64,000 nucleotides of DNA from G965222505 sp965222505 (GTDB lineage: Bacteria; Bacteroidota; Rhodothermia; Rhodothermales; DATKEJ01), in the NCBI GenBank assembly GCA_965222505.1, contig OZ244956.1:2604001-2668000 (forward strand). Reading direction: 5' to 3'. Shown piece by piece: positions 26,827 through 35,017 of the stretch; the first letter of the stretch is position 1; each line of letters starts with the position of its first letter. Position numbers and translations under genes: made by a program. The notes under the pieces were generated by a model. The model was not told the origin of the DNA. It saw only the letters and a program-made list of their open reading frames with translations, and made no database searches.

Positions 26827-27237
26827 ATGAAAAAAGTAACCGGCATCGGTGGCATTTTCTTCAAAAGCAAGGACCCTGACGGCATGAAAGACTGGTATGC
26901 CGAACACCTGGGCCTGGCTACGGACCGCTACGGTGCCCTGTTCAAATTTCGGGAAGTTGATGCGCCCGAAAAGGTTGGCCACCTCCAATGGAGCCCCATG
27001 GCTGCCGACACGGACTACTATGCCCCTTCCAAAGCGGGGTTCATGATCAATTACCGCGTGGCCGACCTGGAGGCCTTGTTGACGGAACTTCGTGCGGCGA
27101 GCGTGCCGGTTGTGGGCGAGATAGAAACCTACGAATACGGTAAGTTTGCCCACATCATGGACCCCGAAGGCCGCAAGATTGAACTGTGGGAGCCGGTGGA
27201 TACCGTCTTCACCCCACCCGATGAGTCCCAAAAGTAA
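26827..27237 (+). CDS. VOC-family protein (glyoxalase/bleomycin-resistance fold)
   Basis: 136 residues. GIGGIFFKSKDPDGMKDWYAEHLGL at the start and GKFAHIMDPEGRKIELWEPVD at the end are the two halves of a vicinal-oxygen-chelate fold, with Glu of IELWEP in the metal-ligand position. It divides divergently from the response regulator/phosphatase gene. Many members are dioxygenases, lyases or stress proteins; the substrate is unknown. Confidence 0.85.
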   Translation: MKKVTGIGGIFFKSKDPDGMKDWYAEHLGLATDRYGALFKFREVDAPEKVGHLQWSPMAADTDYYAPSKAGFMINYRVADLEALLTELRAASVPVVGEIETYEYGKFAHIMDPEGRKIELWEPVDTVFTPPDESQK

Positions 27238-27238
27238 C

Positions 27239-27266
27239 GTAGGGGTCGGTCTGGACCGGCCCCTAC
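27239..27266. repeat. 28-bp palindrome, GTAGGGG...CCCCTAC
   Basis: The two 14-base halves are reverse complements apart from two positions that are G-T compatible. It directly follows the VOC stop codon and shares the GTAGGG/CCCTAC ends with the 30-bp palindrome at 55401-55430, but has a different core. It may be a dispersed palindromic repeat acting as a terminator for two convergent genes. Confidence 0.55.
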
Positions 27267-27292
27267 TACAACATACGGATATGATTTGCTCA

Positions 27293-28561
27293 TCACCCGC
27301 CGAAGACGGCGCGGAGGATGTAGAAGAACAGGATGGACAAACCAGCACCGACGGGCAGCGTCACCACCCAAGAGACGATGATCTTGCCAATCACGCGGAG
27401 ATCCAGCGAGCCAATCCCACGGGCCATCCCGACGCCCATTACTGAGCCAACCAGGATGTGCGTGGTCGAAACCGGCATCCCTGTGCGGGAGGCCACGACG
27501 ACGGTTGCGGCGGCGGCCAGTTCAGCACAGAACCCACGGGTGGGGGTCAGTTCCGTGATGCGTTCACCGATGGTTGCCATCACCCGGTAGCCGAGGGTAG
27601 CCAGACCCAGCACAATCCCGGACCCACCGAGCAGCAGGATCCAGATCGGCAGATCTGATTGTTGCAGCACTTCGCCACCGGCTTGCACGGTACTCACCAC
27701 AGCGGCCAGCGGCCCAATGCCGTTGGCAACGTCGTTGGAGCCGTGTGCAAAAGCCATCGCACAGGCGGTGAACACCTGCATCGGCCCAAAGACTTTCTCC
27801 ACGCTGGCGTAGAGGAAGGTCTTTTCTGCATTTGGATCGGCCTCTTGCTTGCGGATGAAATACCAGCCGAGCAGGGCAATGAGAAGCCCGATGACCACAG
27901 CCCAGAAGAAGCTCATCCCGGCTGTAAGCTCAATATCAAGGTGTTTCAGGCCCTTGAAGATCGTAACGAGCGCGATGATAAACCCGACGAGGAACACATA
28001 GACCGGTCCCCACTTCTTGGCAGATTCGAAGGGGTTATCCTTGTTCAAAATCAAGCGGCGGACGCTGATCATCAGGAGGAAGGCAATGGTGCCCCCGGTC
28101 AGCGGGGAGACGATCCAACTGGCAACGATTTGCCAGATTTTGGCCCATTGTACAGCGCCTTCACCAATCCCGACCATGCCGAACCCGACGAGGGCCCCGA
28201 CGATGGAGTGGGTGGTGGAGACGGGCCAACCTTTATACGACGCGATCATCAACCAGACGGCTGCTGCCAGTAGTGAGGCCAACATGCCGTAGACAAGAAT
28301 CTCCGGCTGATCCACAATTCCTGTTGGATCAATAATGCCCTTACGCACCGTACTCGTGACGTGCCCACCGGCCAGGACGGCCCCGGCAAACTCAAAGATG
28401 GCCGCGATGATGATGGCTTGTTTAACCGTTACGGCACGGGAGCCAACAGAGGTACCCATGGCGTTGGCCACATCGTTCGCACCGATACCCCAGCACATGT
28501 ATATGCCAAAGAGGGCAGCCAGGCCGATGAACCATGGGCCGTTTTGTAGAATTATTTCCAT
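27293..28561 (-). CDS. pit: Low-affinity inorganic phosphate transporter, PiT family
   Basis: 422 residues with about ten membrane helices. Both halves carry the family repeat: GANDVANAMGTSVGSRAVTVKQA near residues 27-50 (shown as GANDVANAMGTSVGS) and HGSNDVANGIGPLAAV near the middle; the GWPVSTTHSIVGALVGFG and GMPVSTTHILVGSVMGVG repeats are also clear. PiT proteins carry neutral metal-phosphate with protons or sodium. It follows the DUF47 gene by 25 bases, the usual Pit-accessory arrangement, and may be the last gene of the long phosphate operon starting with the porin. Confidence 0.94.
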   Translation of the reverse strand: MEIILQNGPWFIGLAALFGIYMCWGIGANDVANAMGTSVGSRAVTVKQAIIIAAIFEFAGAVLAGGHVTSTVRKGIIDPTGIVDQPEILVYGMLASLLAAAVWLMIASYKGWPVSTTHSIVGALVGFGMVGIGEGAVQWAKIWQIVASWIVSPLTGGTIAFLLMISVRRLILNKDNPFESAKKWGPVYVFLVGFIIALVTIFKGLKHLDIELTAGMSFFWAVVIGLLIALLGWYFIRKQEADPNAEKTFLYASVEKVFGPMQVFTACAMAFAHGSNDVANGIGPLAAVVSTVQAGGEVLQQSDLPIWILLLGGSGIVLGLATLGYRVMATIGERITELTPTRGFCAELAAAATVVVASRTGMPVSTTHILVGSVMGVGMARGIGSLDLRVIGKIIVSWVVTLPVGAGLSILFFYILRAVFGG

Positions 28562-28586
28562 GATTGTAGTGGGGAAAGGTTAAAAA

Positions 28587-29264
28587 CTAGCGCGCCGTTA
28601 AGAGGTGCAGCCGGTTAGCGACTTTTTCCGCATAATCGGCGAGATCGCCGATCCATTGGACGAGTTGGTACCAGAACACAACGGACACGGGATGGATATC
28701 GTCCTCATGCTTGAATAGGACGCGGGTCAGTTCTATCCCCATGACATCCGTTTTGGATTCGGCCGCGTTCAATTCAGTGACCATGACCTCGACGCGGGCG
28801 GCTTCCTTACCACGGAAGCCCATTTCCAGAAGTTCGTCGAGCTCTTCAATGATGTTATGGCCCAAGTGGACAACGTCCACACACGCTTGAACAAATTCGA
28901 GCAGGGGAACCACCATGGGTTCAGGAATCGTCATCCGGCGCTCGACCAGAAGCCCGGCGATGTCCTGCGCCACATTGGCGATGCCGTCCTGCATGTTCAG
29001 GAGTTGTAGTAGATCCCGGCGGTCTACAGGCAAAAAAAGGCTCCGGGGAAGGTGTTTGCGTAGCTCCATTCGTAGCACATCGGCTTCTTCTTCGACCGCA
29101 AAGATCTCTTCTTTTATGCGGTCGACCTCTTCCTGTTTTTCAGCCACAAGGGCTTCAAACAGGGCCGGAACCAAGTCTGCGCCGCGGATCACGACGCGCA
29201 TGTGTTCCTGGAGAGAGGTGAAGGGGTTGCGCCCGAACAGGCTTGCTAGGGGGTTCGTAGACAC
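28587..29264 (-). CDS. DUF47 / TIGR00153 PhoU-like accessory protein of the PiT transporter
   Basis: 225 residues, all helical, of the family with the conserved FGRNPFTSLQEHMRVV start and the central QDGIANVAQDIAGLL and later LGHNIIEELDELLEMGFRG. These proteins are PhoU-like and are usually encoded beside pit genes, where they are needed for its function. The frame opens at GTG 29294, but I prefer GTG 29264. It has GAGAGG close upstream, and the family's normal N-terminus follows it. A hairpin separates this gene from pstB. Confidence 0.9.
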   Translation of the reverse strand: MSTNPLASLFGRNPFTSLQEHMRVVIRGADLVPALFEALVAEKQEEVDRIKEEIFAVEEEADVLRMELRKHLPRSLFLPVDRRDLLQLLNMQDGIANVAQDIAGLLVERRMTIPEPMVVPLLEFVQACVDVVHLGHNIIEELDELLEMGFRGKEAARVEVMVTELNAAESKTDVMGIELTRVLFKHEDDIHPVSVVFWYQLVQWIGDLADYAEKVANRLHLLTAR

Positions 29265-29321
29265 GGCAATCCTCTCAGTAGTTAAGCGGATCACGGCGAG
29301 CCTGACCCGCTGATGAATTGG

Positions 29322-29339
29322 ACCCCGCTTTCGCGGGGT
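29322..29339. other. GC-rich hairpin between pstB and the DUF47 gene
   Basis: ACCCCGC and GCGGGGT form a perfect 7-bp stem with a 4-base loop, in the 190-base gap between two minus-strand genes. The minus strand lacks a T-run after it, so it is better read as a partial terminator or an mRNA processing/stability element than as a full terminator. The rest of the gap shows nothing recognisable. Confidence 0.4.
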
Positions 29340-29455
29340 GGAGAGGATACGCCTAAACCCTGATTAATACAACGTTTGCGGGTGAATCCGAAGTGAACAA
29401 AGGATCACCCTCGCGACAAGAGGAGGCAATCAGCCGCAAAGAAACGAGGCAAAAA

Positions 29456-30256
29456 TCAACCGTACCGGCCCTCGATGTAGTCGGCGGTTTCCTGGTGTTG
29501 TGGGGTCACGAACATCTCGCCGGTGGCGGTGTGTTCGACCATTTTACCCATCAGCATGAAGGCGCATTCGTCGCTGGCGCGGCGGGCCTGGGCCATGTTG
29601 TGCGTCACGATGAGGATGGTGTACTCGCCGCGCAGTTGCCAGATGAGTTCCTCGACGGCTTCGGTGGCTTTGGGGTCAAGGGCCGAACAGGGTTCGTCCA
29701 TCAACAACACCTTTGGCTTGACGGGCAACAGCCGGGCGATGCAAAGTTTTTGCTGTTCTTCCAGGGAGAGTTCGGTGGCTTTCCGGCCCAGCCGGTCCTT
29801 GACGGTATCCCACAACAACACCTCTTTCAGGGCCGTTTCCACAATCTCGTCGGCAGCTTCCTTGTTTTGTTTCCGGCTGCCCTTGATGTGCAGGCGGTGC
29901 CCGAACAGGATGTTGTCTCGGATGGAAATGGGCAACGGGTTGGGCCGCTGAAACACCATCCCGACCTGTTTGCGGAGCTGCGCCAACTCGACGCCTTCCG
30001 TGTAGATGTTGTGCCCCATCACCTCGACCACGCCTTCGGTACGCACGTACCCGAGCCGTTCATTGATACGGTTAACGCTCCGCAATAAAGTCGATTTGCC
30101 ACAGCCGGAGGGACCGATGAGGGCCGTAATCAGACCGTCTTTGACATCAAAGTCGACATCAAACAAGGCCTGAAACGTACCGTACCACAAATTCAATTTC
30201 TGCGTACGGATGGCAAGCGCGTCAGATGTGGTGCCGTTGGTAGGTTGTGTGGACAT
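29456..30256 (-). CDS. pstB: PstB-like ATPase with degenerate signature motif (paralogue 1)
   Basis: 266 residues, clearly PstB by length and sequence (LWYGTFQALFDVDF, VGMVFQRPNPLPISI, LMDEPCSALDP, the end YIEGRYG). Walker A GPSGCGKST (48-56), Q-loop Gln103, Walker B Asp187-Glu188 and the H-loop His219 are intact. The ABC signature, LSGGQQQRLCIARAL in other PstBs, reads LSLEEQQKLCIARLL (163-177), so both glycines and the glutamine position are replaced. On its own it should not build a working homodimer site. Its start lies 21 bases after the stop of a second pstB whose defects are complementary (30278-31060). A third, canonical PstB is at 37116. Confidence 0.93.
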   Translation of the reverse strand: MSTQPTNGTTSDALAIRTQKLNLWYGTFQALFDVDFDVKDGLITALIGPSGCGKSTLLRSVNRINERLGYVRTEGVVEVMGHNIYTEGVELAQLRKQVGMVFQRPNPLPISIRDNILFGHRLHIKGSRKQNKEAADEIVETALKEVLLWDTVKDRLGRKATELSLEEQQKLCIARLLPVKPKVLLMDEPCSALDPKATEAVEELIWQLRGEYTILIVTHNMAQARRASDECAFMLMGKMVEHTATGEMFVTPQHQETADYIEGRYG

Positions 30257-30277
30257 GAGGGTCTTTAATGTTGTGCA

Positions 30278-31060
30278 TCAACCGAATCGGCCTTCGATGT
30301 AGTCTTTGGTGCGTTCGTTCTTGACGTTACCGGTAAACAAGTCTTCGGTCTCGCCGATTTCGATGCAGGCCCCGTTCAGGAAAAAGGCGGTGCGGTCGGC
30401 GAGGCGCTGGGCTTGCTGGACCAGATTGGTCACCATGATGATGGTTACTTCCTGACGCAGTTCCTTGAGTACGTCTTCGATGCGCATCGTCGTGACGGGG
30501 TCGACGGCAATCGAAAACTCGTCGAGCACCAGCAGAGTAGGGTCCTGGGACAATGACCGGGCGATGGTCAGGCGTTGCTGCTGACCACCGGAAAGCAGAC
30601 TGCCCAGGGCATCCAGCCGATCCTTGACCTCATCCCACAAGGCGGCCCGTGTCAGGCACCGTTCCACGATTTCGTCCAGCCGGGCTTTGTCCTTGATCCC
30701 GCGCAGCCGGGGGGAGAGCGCCACATTGTCATACACGCTCAGGGGCAACCCCACCGGCAGCGGAAATACCACACCGATCTGTTGCCGCAACGCGTACAGG
30801 TTGTTCCACTTCCGTACATCGCGCCCCATAAACCGGACCGTACCCTGCACGTTCATGTTCGTGTTGAACTGGTCCATCCGGTTGAGGGCCTTCAGGAAGG
30901 AGGTTTTTCCACTGTTGGCCGGGCCGATGATGCCGAAAATTTCGTTTTCCCGCACGTTCAGGCTGACGCCGCTCAGGGCGGGCTTGCCACTGTAGGAAAT
31001 CGAAAGGTTTTCGATCTCCACAACGTTTCGCACGGCGGTTTGAGCTTGTGGTTCTACCAT
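30278..31060 (-). CDS. pstB: PstB-like ATPase lacking Q-loop Gln and H-loop His (paralogue 2)
   Basis: 260 residues from ATG 31060, which overlaps the pstA stop by 7 bases; the longer frame upstream is antisense-like noise inside pstA. Walker A GPANSGKTS (46-54), a perfect signature LSGGQQQRLTIARSL (156-170) and Walker B Asp180-Glu181 are present. The Q-loop glutamine (VFQxP in PstB) is Pro100, the D-loop SALD reads SIAVD, and the H-loop THNM reads TNLV with Asn212 in place of His. A homodimer should hydrolyse ATP poorly, but its signature could complete the ATP site of the neighbouring paralogue. The C-terminus DYIEGRFG is that of PstB. Confidence 0.92.
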   Translation of the reverse strand: MVEPQAQTAVRNVVEIENLSISYSGKPALSGVSLNVRENEIFGIIGPANSGKTSFLKALNRMDQFNTNMNVQGTVRFMGRDVRKWNNLYALRQQIGVVFPLPVGLPLSVYDNVALSPRLRGIKDKARLDEIVERCLTRAALWDEVKDRLDALGSLLSGGQQQRLTIARSLSQDPTLLVLDEFSIAVDPVTTMRIEDVLKELRQEVTIIMVTNLVQQAQRLADRTAFFLNGACIEIGETEDLFTGNVKNERTKDYIEGRFG

Positions 31061-31923
31061 TTCTTTTTCCCCCTCAGGTACATACGGAAAGCGATGGAAA
31101 CGGCATTGAGCACCAGCACAATCAGGATCAGTAGCAAGGCCACACCATAGGGCAGGGCTTCCGGCACATTTGGCACCTGCGTAGAGATCACGAAGAGGTG
31201 CAGGGATAGTGCCATGGTCTGATCCAGAATGCCTTCCGGCAGGAACGGCAGGAAGAACGCAGCCCCGGTGAACATGATAGGCGCGGTTTCCCCGGCTGTC
31301 CGGGAAACTTCCAGAATCACACCTGTCAGGATCCCACTGACGGCGTTGGGCAGCACAATCCGGCGGATGGTTTGCCATCGCGTGGCCCCCATGCTCCAGC
31401 ACGCCTCCCGGAAGGCCTGCGGCACGGCCTGCAAGGACTCTCGTGTGGCTACGATCACCACGGGCAGCGTCATAATCGCCAGTGTCAGCCCTGCGGCCAG
31501 AATACTGGTGCCGAATCCAAAGAAGAGCACGAAGGCCCCCACGCCGAACAGGGCATGAACGATGGACGGTACGCCGGCCAGGTTGATAATGGCGAGGTTG
31601 ATGGCGCGGGTGAGCCAGTTGTCCGGCGCGTATTCACTCAGGTAGATGGCCGCAGCCACCCCGAGGGGCACAGAAACAACGAGGGCTACCGTCACGAGGA
31701 ATATGGTCCCAAGCAAGGCTGGAAAAATCCCACCGGCGGTCATGCCTTTTTTCGGGAATTCGAACAGGAATTCCATCGAGAAGATCGGCCCACCCCGTAT
31801 GATGAGCAGGATCAGAATGATCAGTACCGGCAAGATCAGCAGCAGGGTCATGGTCAGGAAAAGCCGCCGGTACCGCTGCTGGGACTTGTCGTTCTGTAGG
31901 TTGAGTTCGGTTGCTCCAAACAT
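31054..31923 (-). CDS. pstA: Phosphate ABC transporter permease PstA (operon 1)
   Basis: 289 residues with six membrane helices. The cytoplasmic EAA loop that touches the ATPase is FREACWSMGATRWQTIRRIV, and AAAIYLSEYAPDN and SRTAGETAPIMFTGAAFF are typical of PstA. It pairs with PstC (31938) to form the channel in the inner membrane. Stop and the next pstB start overlap by 7 bases, and 14 bases separate it from pstC, so the three are one translational group. Its partners are the two non-canonical PstB proteins, so the subunit that sits on its EAA loop may differ from the one on PstC. Confidence 0.95.
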   Translation of the reverse strand: MFGATELNLQNDKSQQRYRRLFLTMTLLLILPVLIILILLIIRGGPIFSMEFLFEFPKKGMTAGGIFPALLGTIFLVTVALVVSVPLGVAAAIYLSEYAPDNWLTRAINLAIINLAGVPSIVHALFGVGAFVLFFGFGTSILAAGLTLAIMTLPVVIVATRESLQAVPQAFREACWSMGATRWQTIRRIVLPNAVSGILTGVILEVSRTAGETAPIMFTGAAFFLPFLPEGILDQTMALSLHLFVISTQVPNVPEALPYGVALLLILIVLVLNAVSIAFRMYLRGKKKW

Positions 31924-31937
31924 AGGGGCGCTAAACC

Positions 31938-32873
31938 TTATTTCTTGCGAATGCCGCGGACGACGACGTCGGCAGTCAGGTTGATCAAGAAGGTGATGAT
32001 AAACAGGAAGATGCCGAGGGTAAACAACGCGCCGTAGTGGTCCGAGCCGACGGCCGTTTCACCGAGTTCGGCAGCGATGGTGGCCGTGAGCGCCCGCACC
32101 GAGTCGAACACACTGCCCGGCATGGTGATGGCGTGCCCACTGGCCATCAGCACGGCCATGGTTTCACCGAACCCACGTCCCACACCCAGCAAGACGGCAG
32201 AGACCAGCCCGTTCTTGGCAGCCGGGAGCACGACCTGAAAGATGATCTGCCAGCGCGTGGCCCCCATAGCTTCGGCGGCTTCCCTGTAGGTTTCCGGCAC
32301 AGCCTTGAGGGCATCTTCCGCGATGGAGGTCATAATCGGCGCAGCCATCAGGCCGAGAATGAGCCCGGCATTCAGGATGTTCAGGCCCACGGGCACTTCG
32401 AACAGGTCAATGATGAGCCCGTTCATGATGCTCAGCCCGATGAACCCCCACACGACCGAGGGAATGGCAGCCAGGAGCTCGACGAGCACCTTCAGGTATT
32501 CCCGTTTTTTACCGGTGGCAAACTCCCCGATGTAGATGGCCGCGCCCAGGGAAAAGGGAATCGCAACAATCATCGCGAGGCCCGTCACACTGGCCGTACC
32601 GGCAATCAGGGCCAGGGCCCCGTAGGTCGGGTTGTGCTCCGAGGTTGGTCGCCATCGGGGCGAGGTAAAGAATTCCCCGACGTCCAGCGTATTCCAGACG
32701 AAGCTCATGCCCTCCTTGGTAATGAAGACAAAGATGCCGATGATGAAGAGAATGGCAGAGATACCACCGATAAACATCACAGCCTGTGCGATCCGGTCAA
32801 GGTACCAGGCGGCACCGCGTTGATCTATGGCGTCCAGCCGGGCTTCAGCGTTGGCAAAGGAAGATTGAGCCAT
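31938..32873 (-). CDS. pstC: Phosphate ABC transporter permease PstC (operon 1)
   Basis: 311 residues from ATG 32873, one base after the phoU-fusion stop. Six membrane helices follow a 30-residue cytoplasmic lead. The conserved GAAIYIGEFATGKKREYLK, ELLAAIPSVVWGFIGL, and the EAA loop TYREAAEAMGATRWQIIFQV and SRGFGE-type GRGFGETMAVLMASG identify PstC. The frame continues 21 bases further upstream (to 32894), but the ATG after the TGA is the better start. Distinct from the second PstC at 38849 in sequence, so the two operons are old paralogues, not a recent duplication. Confidence 0.94.
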   Translation of the reverse strand: MAQSSFANAEARLDAIDQRGAAWYLDRIAQAVMFIGGISAILFIIGIFVFITKEGMSFVWNTLDVGEFFTSPRWRPTSEHNPTYGALALIAGTASVTGLAMIVAIPFSLGAAIYIGEFATGKKREYLKVLVELLAAIPSVVWGFIGLSIMNGLIIDLFEVPVGLNILNAGLILGLMAAPIMTSIAEDALKAVPETYREAAEAMGATRWQIIFQVVLPAAKNGLVSAVLLGVGRGFGETMAVLMASGHAITMPGSVFDSVRALTATIAAELGETAVGSDHYGALFTLGIFLFIITFLINLTADVVVRGIRKK

Positions 32874-32874
32874 A

Positions 32875-33960
32875 TCAGGGGGCGTCCTCCCCACGCAAGG
32901 TTTCCATCAGGGTGCTGATTTTTTCGGCCAGGGTACGGTATTCTGCCTCGACCTGGGCTTCTGCCTCGGCCTCAGCCGGTGCGGCGGCCTCCATATTCCA
33001 GTTCAGCGCCACCGTATGAAACGGCACCTCATCCATGTATTCCTCAACTGCGCCTTGCAGGGCAACAATGACGTGATGATCATCCCAGCTTTCCGGTGCC
33101 CATGTGATCCCGGTGGGACTCAGGTCTTCCGTCTCAAACCCCCGTTGCTCCAGAAACGCGGTCAACTCAGGGCGCAGGGTGGATGCGGGGCTCCGACCGG
33201 CTGTGATATACCGGCCGCTATCGGGGTAGAGCTTCCGGGCAATGGCGACGGCCATCGGGCCGTATTGGTCGTTATGGTCATCCAGGAACACGACCCGGTA
33301 CACCTTGGCCTGCTTGGTCTGACCCGTAGCGGCAAAAACGGCCTCTTCACAGATGTTCTTGGACTGATCCCCCACCCGGTTGAGCCGGTGCAGGATGATC
33401 AGGATGGCGAACAGGTCCTTGAAGGGGTACACCCCGGCCGCGCCAGCCTCGGCCAGATCGTCGAAGGCGACTTTGAACGCCCGGCGCACCTGCAAAGCGG
33501 TGCCCATGGTGCCCTTGGCAAGCTCCACATTCTGTTCCTTGTAGGCCAGCATCGCTTGTCTGTGCATCTGAATGGCGTCATCGGCAATGCGTTCGACTTC
33601 CCGGCGCACGGTACCTTCCAGGGGCTTGGTGAGTTGGACCACCTCCCGGCAAATGGTGACGGCGTAATCTCCGACACGCTCCAGCGCCAGATTCAGGCGC
33701 AGAACCGATGAGATGTAGCGCAGGTGTCCGGCACTCGGCAAATGGAGTGCAATGAACCGGTTACAAAGCCGGTCAATGTTTCGCGAGGCGCGGTTGATGG
33801 GATGGTCGGCGAGGATGGTCTGGTAGGCTAGTTCCTTTTCATGCAATAAGACGGCCCTGCGGGCGTCTTGCAGGGCATGGTCGACCTGCACGGCCACCTC
33901 GTTGATCGCTGCCTGGATTTGCTTCAGGTCGCGTTCCAGACGGGCTTCGTAAAGACTCAT
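32875..33960 (-). CDS. PhoU fused to a degenerate low-molecular-weight phosphatase-like domain
   Basis: 361 residues. Residues 1-212 are a complete two-repeat PhoU (ALERVGDYAVTI at 92-103, LNRVGDQSKNI at 193-203). Residues 219-325 look like a low-molecular-weight tyrosine phosphatase / arsenate reductase fold: VVFLDDHNDQYGPMAVAIARKL, GRYITAGRSP, LTAFLEQRGFETEDLSP, then DDHHVIVALQGAVEEYM and LNWN. In active enzymes the loop reads C-x5-R-S-P-M-A; here Cys aligns with Asp227 and Arg with Tyr233, while Pro235-Met236-Ala237 are kept, so it is probably a binding, not catalytic, module. The tail is an Ala/Glu-rich coil. It lies between pstS and pstC, one base before pstC. Confidence 0.85.
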   Translation of the reverse strand: MSLYEARLERDLKQIQAAINEVAVQVDHALQDARRAVLLHEKELAYQTILADHPINRASRNIDRLCNRFIALHLPSAGHLRYISSVLRLNLALERVGDYAVTICREVVQLTKPLEGTVRREVERIADDAIQMHRQAMLAYKEQNVELAKGTMGTALQVRRAFKVAFDDLAEAGAAGVYPFKDLFAILIILHRLNRVGDQSKNICEEAVFAATGQTKQAKVYRVVFLDDHNDQYGPMAVAIARKLYPDSGRYITAGRSPASTLRPELTAFLEQRGFETEDLSPTGITWAPESWDDHHVIVALQGAVEEYMDEVPFHTVALNWNMEAAAPAEAEAEAQVEAEYRTLAEKISTLMETLRGEDAP

Positions 33961-34042
33961 ATCGATGGGTATCCATACAAAGGGCCGACTTCCAGTGTGT
34001 AGAAGCCGACCTTTTGCGTATCAGCAATAAAAAGAGAGGAGC

Positions 34043-34957
34043 TTACTGTGCCGAGGCGGTGGTAGCACCGCAGTCAAGGGTGCGGACCGGCGCGTAGCCT
34101 TTTTCCTGGATGATGCACTGGCCTTCGTCGCTCATGACCCAATCCAGGTATTCCTTGACGGCCCCGGTCGGTTCGCCGTTGGTGTACATGAACAGCGGGC
34201 GGGCAATCGGGTAGGTACCGTCGATGGCCGTGGCCATGGAGGGGGCTACACAGTCTCCGCCTTCTTCCGTCATGACGCAGGGCATTTTGATTTCGTCGAT
34301 GGCGTAGGCCAGACCACTGTAGCCAATGGCACAAGCGGTGTGCTCGACGAGGTCAACAACGTCTTTCGAGCCGTGCATGTCACGGGAGCCGAGTTTATAG
34401 TCACGCGCTTTCCCCAGGACGGCTTCCTTGAAGTAGACGTAGGTTCCGGAGTTGTTCTGCCGGCTGACGCGTACGATTTCCTGACCCTGACAACCCGGCA
34501 CTTCAACGCCGAGGCCGGTCCAGCTATCGATGGGGCCATTTTCGCCGTAGACATCGGCCAGTTGGGCAATCGAGATGGCATCCATCGGGTTGTCTTTGTG
34601 CAGGAACACCGCCAGGGCATCAAAGCCGACAACGTGCTCAATGGGGTTCTGGCCGTTTTGCTGGGCCAGGTCCATTTCTTTCTGCTTGATCTTCCGGCTG
34701 GCATTGGCGATGTCTACCGTGCCATTGATCAGCGCGGCGATGCCGGTGCCGGAGCCACCGCCCGTAACGGCGACCGCAAGGTTCGGGTTAATTTCCTGAT
34801 AGGCTTCGGCCCAGGCTTGGGCTACGTTCACGAGCGTGTCCGAGCCTTTGTTTTCCAGGATGACGCGCTGGGCGCCGTCTTCGCCGCCACGTCCACCGCC
34901 ACAGCTGGCAAGGACGAAGGCGAGCATACAAAGGAGTGTTGTGCGAGTTAGGTTCAT
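34043..34957 (-). CDS. pstS: Phosphate-binding lipoprotein PstS (operon 1)
   Basis: 304 residues. Lipobox ASC after an 18-residue hydrophobic run (Cys near 19), so it is anchored and presents phosphate to PstCA. Binding residues appear in ENKGSDTLVNVAQAWAE, GGGSGTGIAALINGTVDIANASR and SRQNNSGTYVYFKE. The C-terminal part has several Cys (PGCQGQ, PCVMTEEGGDCVAP, DEGQCIIQ, LDCG) that could form disulfides. It is short of other PstS in one region but complete. Located 60 bases after a phoU and 82 before the phoU fusion. Confidence 0.92.
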   Translation of the reverse strand: MNLTRTTLLCMLAFVLASCGGGRGGEDGAQRVILENKGSDTLVNVAQAWAEAYQEINPNLAVAVTGGGSGTGIAALINGTVDIANASRKIKQKEMDLAQQNGQNPIEHVVGFDALAVFLHKDNPMDAISIAQLADVYGENGPIDSWTGLGVEVPGCQGQEIVRVSRQNNSGTYVYFKEAVLGKARDYKLGSRDMHGSKDVVDLVEHTACAIGYSGLAYAIDEIKMPCVMTEEGGDCVAPSMATAIDGTYPIARPLFMYTNGEPTGAVKEYLDWVMSDEGQCIIQEKGYAPVRTLDCGATTASAQ

Positions 34958-35017
34958 GATCGGCTTGGCTTTGTGTTTGAAGAGGTTGTTGTGGCTGGTG
35001 AAAAAACGTTTTTGCGC

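Noticed and set aside
29456..31060. Reading the two altered pstB genes as pseudogenes
   Set aside because: Both frames are full length, keep PstB length and ends, are tightly packed in the operon, and their defects are complementary rather than random. The possibility is kept only as a refutation test.
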